In this document: piece by piece, positions 1-8,055 of the stretch
Position numbering within the stretch: the stretch's first letter is position 1
Layout of the letters: every line of letters begins with the position of its first letter
From: Saccharothrix tamanrassetensis
Lineage (GTDB): Bacteria; Actinomycetota; Actinomycetes; Mycobacteriales; Pseudonocardiaceae
Direction: 5' to 3'
NCBI RefSeq assembly: GCF_014203665.1
Contig: NZ_JACHJN010000005.1
Location: 124,001 to 188,000, forward strand
DNA length: 64,000 bases
Translations under genes and position numbers: made by a program
The notes under the pieces: generated by a model
Seen by the model: the letters and a program-made list of their open reading frames with translations, nothing else
Told to the model about the DNA's origin: nothing
Databases searched by the model: none

Positions 1-1
1 A

Positions 2-196
2 TTCCTCGTCATCGACACCGAGGCGATGAGCGTGGTACACGTCGAGAACCGCTTGAGTGGATTGTTCTACCAGGACAAGGCAGACGTCATGGCGTACCGG
101 GAAGCAGTGGAGCAGATGCGGGGCGTCGCGCTGAGCCCGAGCGAGACCATCGGGCTGATCGCTCGTGAGATCGACCGAATCGAGGAGGCCGAATGA
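2..196 (+). CDS. XRE-family regulator, C-terminal end (DUF5753 type), partial
   Basis: Only the last 64 codons are in the window; the gene begins upstream of base 1. The readable end contains an FLVIDT strand, the stretch VVHVENRLSGLFYQDKADV and an acidic helical tail. This is the usual end of the DUF5753 ligand-binding domain that follows an N-terminal helix-turn-helix in actinobacterial regulators of the Scr1/WhiJ type. The stop codon overlaps the start of the next gene (ATGA), so the two are translationally coupled. In this family the regulator and a DUF397 partner are thought to act together in controlling development or secondary metabolism. The HTH itself is not visible here, so the family call rests on the tail and on the neighbour. 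Confidence 0.75.
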   Translation, partial: FLVIDTEAMSVVHVENRLSGLFYQDKADVMAYREAVEQMRGVALSPSETIGLIAREIDRIEEAE

Positions 197-372
197 CCGA
201 ATGGCGGAAGTCCAGCCGTAGCACGAACACCGACTCGTGCGTCGAAGTGGCCGGTGGGCTCGCGGCGGTGCGTGATTCGAAGAATCCGGACGGGCCGCGG
301 TTGGCCTTCCGGGGTGCCCGGTCGGTCGCCGCGTTGCTGGCGGCGGTGCGCAGGGGTCGGTTCGACGGTTAG
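193..372 (+). CDS. DUF397 small protein, partner of the upstream XRE regulator
   Basis: This is a 59-residue protein. It opens with the DUF397 signature TEWRKSSRS, followed by a Cys-Val-Glu-Val strand, VRDSKNPDGP, LAF and a short C-terminal helix. DUF397 proteins are almost always encoded beside XRE/DUF5753 regulators in Streptomyces and relatives and probably bind or antagonise them. The start overlaps the regulator's stop by 4 bp. Its 3' end overlaps the convergent STAS gene by 4 bp. It is too short for many gene callers, but the domain match is clear. Confidence 0.88.
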   Translation: MTEWRKSSRSTNTDSCVEVAGGLAAVRDSKNPDGPRLAFRGARSVAALLAAVRRGRFDG

Positions 373-716
373 CCGGGGCAGGTCCGGGCAGTCCGCCGGA
401 CGTGGTCGAAGGCCGCGTCCGGCGACGGGCACAGCGGCAGGTACCGCGCCAGGTCGGTCACCTCCAGCGCGCGCAGCACCGTACGGCTGGAGGCGACCAC
501 GGCGAGGTCGCGGATGTCGTGGTGGGCGTCCAGCAGCAGTTGGATGCCGGTGGAGCCGAAGAACGTCACTTCGCGCAGGTCCAGGACGACGGCGGTGGTG
601 GTTCGCAGGGCGGACCTGACCCGGGGCGCGGTGTCCAGGTCGATCTCCCCGCTGACGGCCACCAGCAGCACGTCGCCGTGCCACGAGGTCCTGACGGTGA
701 TCAGCGGCTGCTCCAT
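369..716 (-). CDS. STAS-domain anti-sigma factor antagonist
   Basis: This 115-residue single-domain STAS protein is of the RsbV/SpoIIAA type. The N-terminal strand VAVSGEIDLDTAP and the segment LDLREVTFFGSTGIQLLL are typical. The Ser in GSTG (about residue 55) lies where these proteins are phosphorylated by an RsbW-like kinase. In the known mechanism the unphosphorylated form releases a sigma factor from its anti-sigma kinase. An RsbW-like ATPase is encoded 1.5 kb away on the same strand (2261-2728) and is the obvious candidate partner. The gene follows a receiver/kinase pair after a 61-bp gap. Confidence 0.9.
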   Translation of the reverse strand: MEQPLITVRTSWHGDVLLVAVSGEIDLDTAPRVRSALRTTTAVVLDLREVTFFGSTGIQLLLDAHHDIRDLAVVASSRTVLRALEVTDLARYLPLCPSPDAAFDHVRRTARTCPG

Positions 717-777
717 GCCGGCACTCCCGACGCCGTGGCTGGCTGCGGCACCTGACGCTACGGGACGGTGCGAGCGG

Positions 778-1158
778 TTACAACTTCCCGAACGGTCCTC
801 GCGCCAAGCGGCGGACGGTGGCCACGATGTCGGTGTTCGGCACGCCCTTCACCAGGTACTCGGTGACACCGGCGCGGCGCATCTCGGCGACCGTCGCCGG
901 GTCGGCGTACGCGGAGAACGCCACGACGCGCGTCGTCGGGCAGCGGTCGCGCAGTTCGCGGGCCACCCGGATGCCACCGCCGCCGGGCATCCGGACGTCC
1001 AGCACCACGATGTCGGGCAGGTGCCGTTCGGCGAGGTCGATCGCGTCGGACGCGGTGTGCGCGATCGCCACCACCGCCAGGTCGGACTCGGCGGTCAGCA
1101 CGTCGTGCAGCGCCTCGCCGATCATGATGTCGTCGTCGCAGATGAGCACCCGGGTCAT
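778..1158 (-). CDS. Stand-alone receiver-domain response regulator
   Basis: This 126-residue protein consists of one receiver domain and no output domain. Visible residues are the acidic pair in LICDDD near residues 8-10, the phosphoacceptor Asp in VVLDVRMPG (about residue 54), the switch Ser in AFSAYAD and the conserved Lys in YLVKG (about 104). The start overlaps the stop of the upstream kinase gene (ATGA), so they are translationally coupled and almost certainly a cognate pair. Without a DNA-binding domain it probably works by protein-protein contact or phosphotransfer. Confidence 0.9.
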   Translation of the reverse strand: MTRVLICDDDIMIGEALHDVLTAESDLAVVAIAHTASDAIDLAERHLPDIVVLDVRMPGGGGIRVARELRDRCPTTRVVAFSAYADPATVAEMRRAGVTEYLVKGVPNTDIVATVRRLARGPFGKL

Positions 1159-2225
1159 GCGGTGTCCGACGTGGTGGGCAGCCAGAACCGGACCGCCGTG
1201 CCCCCTTCGGGCCGGATGCCGAGCGTCCACCAACCGCCGGCGGTCTCGGCGCGTTCGCGCATCTCGATCATGCCGAAGTGCTCCAGCCCCGCCTGGTGGT
1301 CGCGGGTCAGGCTGATGCCGATGCCGTCGTCCGCGATCACCACCAGCGTTCCGCGGTCCACCGTGGACAGGGTGATCTCCACCGCGGTCGCCCGCGCGTG
1401 CTTGTGCACGTTCGTCAGCGCTTCCTGGCAGATGCGGAAGATGGTGATCGCGGTGTCGACCGGCGGTTCGCGCTCCAGTTCGTCCCGCACGGCGTGCGCC
1501 AGGTCCCACATCGGCGCGACGTCGCCGAGGTACTCCTCCAGCGCGGCCACCAGGCCGTTCCGGTCGATCTCCGGCGGGCGCAGCCGGAACACCAGCATCC
1601 GCAGGCGTTCGACCGCGCTGCGCACCGCCTGGTCGAGCCTGGTCACGGTGGCCACGTGCTCCTCGGGCACCCGGTCCGCCAGCAGCTGCAGCCGCATCCC
1701 CACGGCGACCATCGACTGGATGGAGTCGTCGTGCACGTCCCAGGCGATCCGCCGGCGTTCCAGCTCCTGCGCCTCCACCAGGTGGTGGACCAGCCGGCGC
1801 CGTTCCAGCAGGGCCTGCTCGGCCCGCCGCCGCTCGGTCATGTCGCGGGTGACCTTGCCGAAGCCGCGCAGGTCGCCGGTGGCGTCGAACAGGGCGGTGA
1901 TCACCACGTTGGCCCAGAACCGGCTCCCGTCCTTGCGCAGCCGCCACCCCTCGTCCTCCAGCCGCCCCTCGGCGATGGCGATCTCCAGCTCGCGGTCCGG
2001 TTTGCCGGCCGCGATGTCCTCCGGCGGGTAGAACGTGGAGAAGTGCCTGCCGAGGATGTCGTCGGCCCGGTAGCCCTTGATGCGCTCCGCGCCGCTGTTC
2101 CAGCTGGCCACGTGGCCGTCCGGGTCGAGCATGAAGATGGCGTAGTCGACCACGCCCTCCACCAGCAGTTGGAAGGCCGATTCCGGCATCCGGTCGACCG
2201 GTCGGCGGCGCGGCGGGTTCGGCAT
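1155..2225 (-). CDS. PAS-domain sensor histidine kinase, HisKA_3/NarL type
   Basis: With the ATG at 2225 the product is 356 residues; GTG/ATG alternatives in frame at 2243 and 2279 would add 6-18 residues. An N-terminal PAS domain (LLVEGVVDYAIFMLDPDG, then WNSGAERIKGY) is followed by a HisKA_3 dimerisation helix with the phospho-accepting His in WDVHDDSIQSM. An HATPase domain follows with the N-box region EALTNVHKHARA and G1 box ADDGIGI. No membrane segment is evident, so it should be a cytosolic sensor. It overlaps the receiver gene downstream and lies just behind the RsbW-like ATPase gene. Confidence 0.88.
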   Translation of the reverse strand: MPNPPRRRPVDRMPESAFQLLVEGVVDYAIFMLDPDGHVASWNSGAERIKGYRADDILGRHFSTFYPPEDIAAGKPDRELEIAIAEGRLEDEGWRLRKDGSRFWANVVITALFDATGDLRGFGKVTRDMTERRRAEQALLERRRLVHHLVEAQELERRRIAWDVHDDSIQSMVAVGMRLQLLADRVPEEHVATVTRLDQAVRSAVERLRMLVFRLRPPEIDRNGLVAALEEYLGDVAPMWDLAHAVRDELEREPPVDTAITIFRICQEALTNVHKHARATAVEITLSTVDRGTLVVIADDGIGISLTRDHQAGLEHFGMIEMRERAETAGGWWTLGIRPEGGTAVRFWLPTTSDTA

Positions 2226-2260
2226 GGGGCCACTGTGCACCATCCGCGCACCGGGCGCGG

Positions 2261-2728
2261 CTAGTCCAGCTCGCACCACACGACCTTGCCGTCACCGCGC
2301 GCGGCCACGCCCCAGCGCCGGGCCAGCCGGTCGATGAGCGGCAGCCCCCACCCGCCGTCCGTGCCGCCGGGTCGGATGGAAGGCCACCGCGGACTGCGGT
2401 CGGACACCTCTACCCGCACCCGTTCCGCGCAGCCTGCCAACCGGAGCGTCGACGGGCCCAGCGCGTGCCGGTTGGCGTTGGCGACCAGCTCCGAGACGGC
2501 CAGCACCACGTCTTCGTGCGTGCCCAGGTAGCCCCACGCCAGCAGCGTTCTGCGGGTGAACTCACGAGCCAGACCGGCACTGCCGGAACCGCCCGGTGAG
2601 CTGTGTTCGGCCACCAGAGCAGCCGCCGCGGCATCCACGTCGGCACTGTGCCCCAGCCCACCGGCCACCGCGAGACGCACCCTGGTCAAGCCGGCTGGTG
2701 CAGCTGCACTAGTCGACCAGGCCCTCAC
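2261..2728 (-). CDS. RsbW-like ATP-binding anti-sigma/regulatory protein
   Basis: This 155-residue protein has a single HATPase_c fold of the RsbW/SpoIIAB kind. The N-box region LAVSELVANANRHA and the G-box segment GGWGLPLIDRLARRWG are readable. Actinomycete members act as anti-sigma kinases or as regulators of PP2C/STAS modules. The first 20 bp overlap the LuxR regulator gene upstream, which suggests co-transcription from the promoter before 3356. With the STAS protein at 369-716 it could form a partner-switching pair, although no sigma factor gene is adjacent. Confidence 0.85.
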   Translation of the reverse strand: MRAWSTSAAAPAGLTRVRLAVAGGLGHSADVDAAAAALVAEHSSPGGSGSAGLAREFTRRTLLAWGYLGTHEDVVLAVSELVANANRHALGPSTLRLAGCAERVRVEVSDRSPRWPSIRPGGTDGGWGLPLIDRLARRWGVAARGDGKVVWCELD

Positions 2729-3356
2729 GACGGGCGATCGACACCGCCTCGAGCTTCGACCGGGCGCCCAGCTTGTCCAGCACCCGCTGCACGTGGTTGC
2801 GCACGGTGTTGCGCGCGACGCCCAGCCGGCGGCCGATCTCGTCCGTGCTCGCGCCGTCGGCCAGCAGGGACAGCGTCTGCCGCTCCCGCTCGGTGAGCGA
2901 CGCGCCGGTGGCCGGCACCCGCCCGGTGAGCCGGTTGAGCACGCCCGCGAGCAGCGACCCGTCGAACACGGCCTCGCCCTCCGCGACCCGCCGCACGGCG
3001 TCGACCAGCTGCTCCAGCCCGGACGACTTGAGCACCAGCCCCGCGCCGCCCACGGCCACCACGCGGGCGGCGATGGACGAGGTCGCCTCGCCGGTCAGCA
3101 CCAGGACCTGCGCGCCCAGCTCGCGCAGCCCGGCGATCGCGGCGATCCCGTCGCCGTCGGGCAGCCGCCGGTCCAGCAGCACCACGTCGGGGCGGTGCCG
3201 CCCGGCCGCGTCCATCGCCTGCGCCACCGATCTCGCGGTGGCCACCACCCGCACGTCGCCCGTCCGCTGGAGCGCCAGCCCGATCGCCTCGGCGACCATG
3301 TCGTGGTCCTCCACGAGGAGCACGCGGATCGGGGCCGTGCGGGACGGTTCGGACAT
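2709..3356 (-). CDS. NarL/LuxR-family response regulator
   Basis: This 215-residue regulator has an N-terminal receiver (VLLVEDHDM, phosphoacceptor Asp in VVLLDRRLPDG, Lys in GLVLKSSG). Its C-terminal LuxR helix-turn-helix begins at SLTERERQTLSLLADG and has the recognition helix region RNTVRNHVQRVLDKLGARSKLEAV. It is the first gene of a five-gene minus-strand run (3356 down to 369), so it may regulate that operon. The PAS kinase at 1155-2225 is of the HisKA_3 class that normally pairs with such regulators. Confidence 0.92.
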   Translation of the reverse strand: MSEPSRTAPIRVLLVEDHDMVAEAIGLALQRTGDVRVVATARSVAQAMDAAGRHRPDVVLLDRRLPDGDGIAAIAGLRELGAQVLVLTGEATSSIAARVVAVGGAGLVLKSSGLEQLVDAVRRVAEGEAVFDGSLLAGVLNRLTGRVPATGASLTERERQTLSLLADGASTDEIGRRLGVARNTVRNHVQRVLDKLGARSKLEAVSIARREGLVD

Positions 3357-3406
3357 GCGGTGCGTCCTCTACGGGCGGTGGATGGCCGAGTGGGGGAAAT
3401 CCCACC

Positions 3407-3835
3407 CTAGACCGGCAGCGACCGCTGGGTCTGGCTGAGACCGACCACGAGCGCCGGCAGCCCGCTGACCAGGCCCGGCCGGTGCAGCACTGCCGGCACC
3501 CGGCAGCGCAGCACCGCCGTCGCCCCGGGCGGCGGCGTCAGGTCCCGGCCGCCCGCGAACGAGGTGGACTCCCCGGTCGCCGCGCTCGGCGGCGACGGGC
3601 CGTCGCCGGTCAGGGGAGTGCCGGCGACGGCTTCACCGCTGCCCGGACGGACCCGCAACGTCACCGACCGGACGTCCAGCGGATCCGCGAGCAGGTCCTC
3701 CGATACATCCGCAGTTCGCCGCTCACGCTCGCGCCCGGCACGGACGGGTCGACCAGGGCCACGCCGTCGCCGACGGCGGTCATCTCGCGCCACCCGATCC
3801 GGTCGTCCCGGTACCCGCCGCGCACTCTTGCACCG
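3407..3835 (-). pseudogene. Decayed remnant, resembles an actinobacterial nickel-transporter-like membrane protein
   Basis: Two reading frames on the minus strand together give a coherent stretch. One frame reads DRIGWREMTAVGDGVALVD and SVSGELRMY; after a 1-bp slip near 3710 the other reads EDLLADPLDVRSVTLRV. From memory, this resembles the extracytoplasmic segment of actinobacterial HoxN/nickel-transport-like proteins. The following sequence (GGRDLTPPPGATAVLRC, then LVSGLPALVVGL) looks like the start and end of the membrane part joined by a large deletion. I therefore read it as a frameshifted, internally deleted gene. The family name is from memory and only moderately secure. Confidence 0.38.
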
Positions 3836-3840
3836 CATGA

Positions 3841-4213
3841 CCATCCACTTCGGACGGTCGTTCCTGCGACGTGGGGATTTCCGCCGTGGGTCGGGCCGAC
3901 CAGCCCGGCGGCAAGTGCGCCGGCACCGATTGCCGCCGGCGCCGCCACCCGAACGGGTGGTGCGGCGACTGGTGAGCGATGTGGACGTGCTCGATCTCTT
4001 CACCCCGGTGCGCGAGCGTGCAGACCGAGCGTGCAGACACTGGGCAGTTCGGTCGGGAACCACACCCGGTTCAAGAGGCAGGGGTTTACTTCCGGTCAGT
4101 GGAACCGGGCATTGCTCGCCCGAATGGTCCAACCTAGGTTTGCCGGCACCCGGCGGTGGGCTCGTCCCGCCGACCGGCTCTACCGGCTGAACAATTCCCT
4201 CGGCGGACGAATC
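3841..4213. other. Intergenic region upstream of the pca operon
   Basis: About 370 bp without a convincing gene on either strand. The pcaH promoter must lie here. No clear -35/-10 pair or IclR/PcaR-type operator could be recognised. No pca regulator gene is adjacent. Confidence 0.5.
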
Positions 4214-4224
4214 AGGAGGGCGCG

Positions 4225-4953
4225 GTGCCACTCGACACGACCACGCCGCACTACCGGCGGGACACCGGCTCGCAGCCGCCCGTGCACTGGCCGGACTACG
4301 TGTCCAACCGGGCCAGGTCCCCGCACCGGCCGCTGACCCTGCTCCCGCAGCGGCTCGGTGAGATCACCGGCCCGCTGCTCGGCGAGGGCCGGGTCGGCCC
4401 GGACGACCACGACCTCACCGTCGGGCACGACGGCGAACCCCAGGGCCAGCGGATCATCGTGTCCGGCCGGGTGCTGGACGGCGACGGCAGGCCCGTCGCG
4501 GGCACCCTGCTGGAGGTGTGGCAGGCCAACGCGGCCGGCCGCTACCGGCACGCCGGCGACCGGCACCCCGCGCCGCTGGACCCGAACTTCACCGGCGTCG
4601 GCCGCACCCTCACCGACGCCGAAGGGCGCTACTCGTTCACCACGATCCAGCCCGGCGCCTACCCGTGGCGCAACCACGACAACGCGTGGCGTCCCGCGCA
4701 CATCCACTTCTCGCTGTTCGGCACCGCGTTCACGCAGCGGCTGATCACCCAGATGTACTTCCCCGGCGACCCGCTGTTCTTCCAGGACCCGATCTTCAAC
4801 TCGGTGCGCGACCCGAAGGCCCGCGAAGCGATGATCGCCCGGTTCGACCTGGACAGCACCGTTCCGGAGTGGGCGCTCGGCTACCAGTGGGACATCGTGC
4901 TGCGGGGCAAGAACCCCACGCCGCTGGAAGACGAGGACGACGACGATGACTGA
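4225..4953 (+). CDS. pcaH: Protocatechuate 3,4-dioxygenase beta subunit
   Basis: This enzyme subunit performs intradiol ring cleavage of protocatechuate to 3-carboxy-cis,cis-muconate. The 242-residue product contains the iron-binding residues expected of the beta chain: a Tyr in AAGRYRH, a Tyr in GAYPWRNHD and the His pair in RPAHIHFSLFG. The GTG start at 4225 is chosen because AGGAGGG (4214-4220) sits just before it and because the family N-terminus (HYRRD) fits. The C-terminus is an acidic run of Glu/Asp. The gene overlaps pcaG by 8 bp and heads the pcaHGBDC operon. Confidence 0.96.
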   Translation: MPLDTTTPHYRRDTGSQPPVHWPDYVSNRARSPHRPLTLLPQRLGEITGPLLGEGRVGPDDHDLTVGHDGEPQGQRIIVSGRVLDGDGRPVAGTLLEVWQANAAGRYRHAGDRHPAPLDPNFTGVGRTLTDAEGRYSFTTIQPGAYPWRNHDNAWRPAHIHFSLFGTAFTQRLITQMYFPGDPLFFQDPIFNSVRDPKAREAMIARFDLDSTVPEWALGYQWDIVLRGKNPTPLEDEDDDDD

Positions 4954-5521
4954 GACGACGAACCAGCTGCAGACCACCCCGTCGCAGACCGTCGGCCCGT
5001 TCTTCGCGATCGGTCTGCCCTGGGAGGACGGTTGGCTGGTGGTGCCGGAGAGCACGCCCGGCGCGTTCCGCGTCGAGGGCCGGGTGCTCGACGGCAACGG
5101 CGACCCGATCCCGGACGCGATCGTGGAGACCTGGCAGGCCGACCCGGACGGCCGGTTCGACCACCCCGACGACCCGCGCGGCGCGGTGCCCCGGAAGGAC
5201 TTCCGGGGATTCGGCCGCAGCGCCACCGACGTCGAGGGCCGCTACGGTGTGCTGACCGTGAAGCCCGGTCCGCTGCCGACCGGCGACGGCGGATGGGAGG
5301 CGCCCCACCTCAACGTGTCCGTGTTCTGCCGGGGGATGCTCATCCGGCTGGTCACCCGGATCTACTTCCCCGACGAGGAGGCCAACGCGCACGACCCGGT
5401 GCTGAACTCGATCGACGACCCGGCCGCGCGCAACACGCTCATCGCCGCGAGCGCCCCGTTCGGCTACCACTTCGACATCTGCCTGCAAGGGGAGCATGAA
5501 ACCGTCTTCTTCGACGTCTGA
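4946..5521 (+). CDS. pcaG: Protocatechuate 3,4-dioxygenase alpha subunit
   Basis: This 191-residue alpha chain partners PcaH. It starts with the family motif TPSQTVGPFFAIGLPW and has the intradiol dioxygenase fold. It lacks the HxH iron ligands (HLNVSVFCRGM at the equivalent place), as expected for the non-catalytic alpha subunit. The start overlaps pcaH by 8 bp and the end overlaps pcaB by 26 bp, so expression is tightly coupled. Confidence 0.96.
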   Translation: MTETTNQLQTTPSQTVGPFFAIGLPWEDGWLVVPESTPGAFRVEGRVLDGNGDPIPDAIVETWQADPDGRFDHPDDPRGAVPRKDFRGFGRSATDVEGRYGVLTVKPGPLPTGDGGWEAPHLNVSVFCRGMLIRLVTRIYFPDEEANAHDPVLNSIDDPAARNTLIAASAPFGYHFDICLQGEHETVFFDV

Positions 5522-6836
5522 GCTGTTCGGAGGGCTGTTCACCGACCCGGCCGTGGAAACCGAGATCTCCGACCGGGCCTGGGTGCGGGCCATGCTGGAC
5601 TTCGAACGCGCGCTCGCCATCGTCCAGGCCAGGGCGGGCATCGTGTCCGAGGAGGCGGCCAGGATGGTGGTGACCGCGATCGACGTCGGCCGCTACGACC
5701 CGGCCGAACTCGGCGAGGGCGCGCTGACCTCCGGCACCCCCGTGGTGCCGCTGGTGCGGGCGATCGGCGCGCACGTGACGGCCGAGGGCCGCACCGCCGT
5801 GCACAACGGGGCGACCAGCCAGGACGTGCTGGACACCGCGATGTCCCTGGTGGCGCACCGCGCGCTGGGCCCGATCCTGGACGGGCTGCGCGGCGTGGCG
5901 GGCGAGTGCGAACGGCTGGCCCGGCAGCACCGGCAGACGCTGATCGCCGGCCGGACGCTGGCGCAGCACGCGCTGCCCACCACGTTCGGGCTGAAGTGCG
6001 CCGGCTGGCTGGTGGCGGTGGACGAGGCGACCGACGCGCTGGAACGGGTGCGCACGCAGCGGCTGGCGGTGCAGTTCGGCGGTGCGGCGGGCACCCTCGC
6101 GGCGGTCGACGACCCCGGCCTGACCGACCAGCTGGCCGCGCAGCTCGGCCTGGTCGCACCCCTCATCCCGTGGCACACCGACCGGACCAGGATCGCCGAA
6201 CTGGCGGGCGCGCTCGGCGTGGCGTCCGGGGTGCTGGCGAAGATCTCCCAGGACGTGGTGCTGCTCGCGCAGACCGAGGTGGCGGAGGTCGCCGAAGCCG
6301 AGGGCGGCACGTCGTCGGCCATGCCGCACAAGCACAACCCGGTGCGCGCGGTGCTGGTGACGGCGTGCACGCGACGGGTGCCGGGGCTGGTGTCGACGGC
6401 GCTGGCGGCGATGGCGCAGGAGCACGAGCGGGCGGTCGGCGCGTGGCACAGCGAGTGGCCGACGGTGACCGAGCTGCTGCGGCTGGTCGGCGGTGCCGTG
6501 CACGGCCTGCGCGAGCTGCTGTCCCGGCTGCGCGTCGACCCGGAGCGGATGCGGCGGAACCTGGAGCTGACCGGCGGGCTGCTGATGGCGGAGAACGTGG
6601 CGGTGCGGCTGGCCGCCCGGATCGGCCGCACCGAGGCGCAGGACCTGGTGGCCGAGGTGTGCCGGGTCGCGGTGCTGTCCGGCCGGTCGCTGCGCGACGC
6701 GCTGCGGGCGGACCTGCGGATCGACCTGTCGGAACAGGAGATCGACGAGGCGCTGGACCCGGCCGGGTACATCGGCAGCGCGTGCGAGTTCGTGGACCGG
6801 GCGCTGGCGGCGCACCGGGGGAAGGCCGACAGATGA
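5496..6836 (+). CDS. pcaB: 3-carboxy-cis,cis-muconate cycloisomerase
   Basis: This 446-residue member of the fumarase/aspartase superfamily converts 3-carboxy-cis,cis-muconate to 4-carboxymuconolactone. The superfamily signature GGTSSAMPHKHNP is present (about residues 268-280), as is the upstream NGATSQDVLDTA segment. The ATG at 5496 lies inside the end of pcaG; the N-terminal LFGGLFTDP fits PcaB proteins. It overlaps pcaD by 4 bp. Confidence 0.95.
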   Translation: MKPSSSTSELFGGLFTDPAVETEISDRAWVRAMLDFERALAIVQARAGIVSEEAARMVVTAIDVGRYDPAELGEGALTSGTPVVPLVRAIGAHVTAEGRTAVHNGATSQDVLDTAMSLVAHRALGPILDGLRGVAGECERLARQHRQTLIAGRTLAQHALPTTFGLKCAGWLVAVDEATDALERVRTQRLAVQFGGAAGTLAAVDDPGLTDQLAAQLGLVAPLIPWHTDRTRIAELAGALGVASGVLAKISQDVVLLAQTEVAEVAEAEGGTSSAMPHKHNPVRAVLVTACTRRVPGLVSTALAAMAQEHERAVGAWHSEWPTVTELLRLVGGAVHGLRELLSRLRVDPERMRRNLELTGGLLMAENVAVRLAARIGRTEAQDLVAEVCRVAVLSGRSLRDALRADLRIDLSEQEIDEALDPAGYIGSACEFVDRALAAHRGKADR

Positions 6837-7585
6837 AGCTGCACTACGAGTTGAGCGGACCGGAAGACGCGCCGGTCGTCGTGCTCGGCAACTCCCTGGG
6901 CACGACCACGGCACTGTGGGAACCGCAATTGCCGGTGCTGCACAAGAGGTTCCGCGTGCTGCGCTACGACCACCGCGGCCACGGCGGCAGTCCGGCGGCG
7001 CCGGGTCCTTACCGGATCGACGACCTGGGCGACGACGTGCTGGAGCTGTTGGACAGCCTGGGGTTGACGCGGGTGTCGTACTGCGGGGTGTCGATGGGAG
7101 CCATGGTGGGCATGTGGCTCGCGGGACACGCCCCCGAACGCATCGACCGACTCGTTCTTTGTTGCACGGCGGCCACTTACGCCACCGCACAGCCGTGGCT
7201 CGACCGCGCGGCAACCGTGCGGCGGTCGGGAACGGCGTCGATCGCCGCGCAGGTCGTGAGCCGATGGTTCACACCGTCGTTCCGTTCCCGGTCGCCCGAG
7301 ACCGTCGCGGCGTTCGAGGCTGTGCTGTCCTCTGTGGACGATGAAAGTTACGCCGGGTGCTGTGACGCCCTGGCGGCGCTGGACCTGCGGTCGGTCCTGT
7401 CCGCGATCGAAGCGCCCACCGCCGTGATCGCCGGCGCGCAGGACGAGGCGACACCGCCGGAGTGCCTGCGGACGATCGCCGAGGCGATCCCCGACTCGGA
7501 ACTGTTCATCGTCGGGGACGCCGCGCACCTGGCCAACGTCGAAGCGGTCGACGCCGTTTCCGTGATCTTGGACGAGCACCTGTGA
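6833..7585 (+). CDS. pcaD: 3-oxoadipate enol-lactonase
   Basis: This 250-residue alpha/beta hydrolase opens the enol-lactone to 3-oxoadipate. Visible are the oxyanion-region LGNSLGTTTALW, the strand LRYDHRGHGGS, the nucleophile elbow GVSMGAMVG and the C-terminal His in GDAAHLAN. Start and stop codons overlap both neighbours by 1-4 bp. In many actinomycetes pcaD and pcaC are fused as pcaL. Here they are separate reading frames joined by a TGATG overlap. Confidence 0.94.
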   Translation: MKLHYELSGPEDAPVVVLGNSLGTTTALWEPQLPVLHKRFRVLRYDHRGHGGSPAAPGPYRIDDLGDDVLELLDSLGLTRVSYCGVSMGAMVGMWLAGHAPERIDRLVLCCTAATYATAQPWLDRAATVRRSGTASIAAQVVSRWFTPSFRSRSPETVAAFEAVLSSVDDESYAGCCDALAALDLRSVLSAIEAPTAVIAGAQDEATPPECLRTIAEAIPDSELFIVGDAAHLANVEAVDAVSVILDEHL

Positions 7586-8055
7586 TGAGCGATTACGACG
7601 AGGGGATGAAGGTCCGGCGGGAAGTGCTGGGCGACGAGCACGTGGACCGGGCCGTGGCGCGGACCGACGAGTTCACCGCCGACTTCCAGGAACTGATCAC
7701 CCGCTACGCGTGGGGCACCATCTGGACCCGTCCGGGGTTGGATCGGCGGACGCGGTCCTGCATCACGCTGGCGATGCTCGCGACGCTCGGGCACGAGGGT
7801 GAGCTGGCGATGCACGTGCGCGCCGCGCTGCGCAACGGGCTGAGTCGCGAGGAGATCAAGGAAGTCCTGCTGCAGGTGGCGATCTACGCAGGCGTCCCGG
7901 CCGCGAACCGCGCTTTCGCCGTCGCCCAACCGATCCTCGCGGAGGCCAGACCCGAGGCTGGACCGGGTGGTGCGGAGGCCGGACCGGGTGGTGCGGAGGC
8001 TGGACCGGGTGGTGCGGAGGCCGGATCAGGGAGCGCGGAGACCGGAACCCAGTAG
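7585..8055 (+). CDS. pcaC: 4-carboxymuconolactone decarboxylase with repeat tail
   Basis: The first ~120 residues are a complete carboxymuconolactone decarboxylase domain: YDEGMKVRREVLGDEHVD, WTRPGLDRRTRSCITLAML and GHEGELAMHVRAALRNG. It converts 4-carboxymuconolactone to the enol-lactone used by PcaD. The protein is 156 residues because a low-complexity tail of EAGPGGA repeats, encoded by 21-bp DNA repeats, follows the domain. It is the last gene of the operon; no pcaIJF genes for the end of the pathway are present in the window. Confidence 0.94.
   Translation: MSDYDEGMKVRREVLGDEHVDRAVARTDEFTADFQELITRYAWGTIWTRPGLDRRTRSCITLAMLATLGHEGELAMHVRAALRNGLSREEIKEVLLQVAIYAGVPAANRAFAVAQPILAEARPEAGPGGAEAGPGGAEAGPGGAEAGSGSAETGTQ
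7954..8037 (+). repeat. 21-bp tandem repeat, four units, inside pcaC
   Basis: Units start at 7954, 7975, 7996 and 8017. The first three differ only by a C/T change in the GCTG/GCCG position and each encodes EAGPGGA. The fourth is degenerate (EAGSGSA). The in-frame period means that gain or loss of units would only lengthen or shorten the PcaC tail. Confidence 0.9.
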
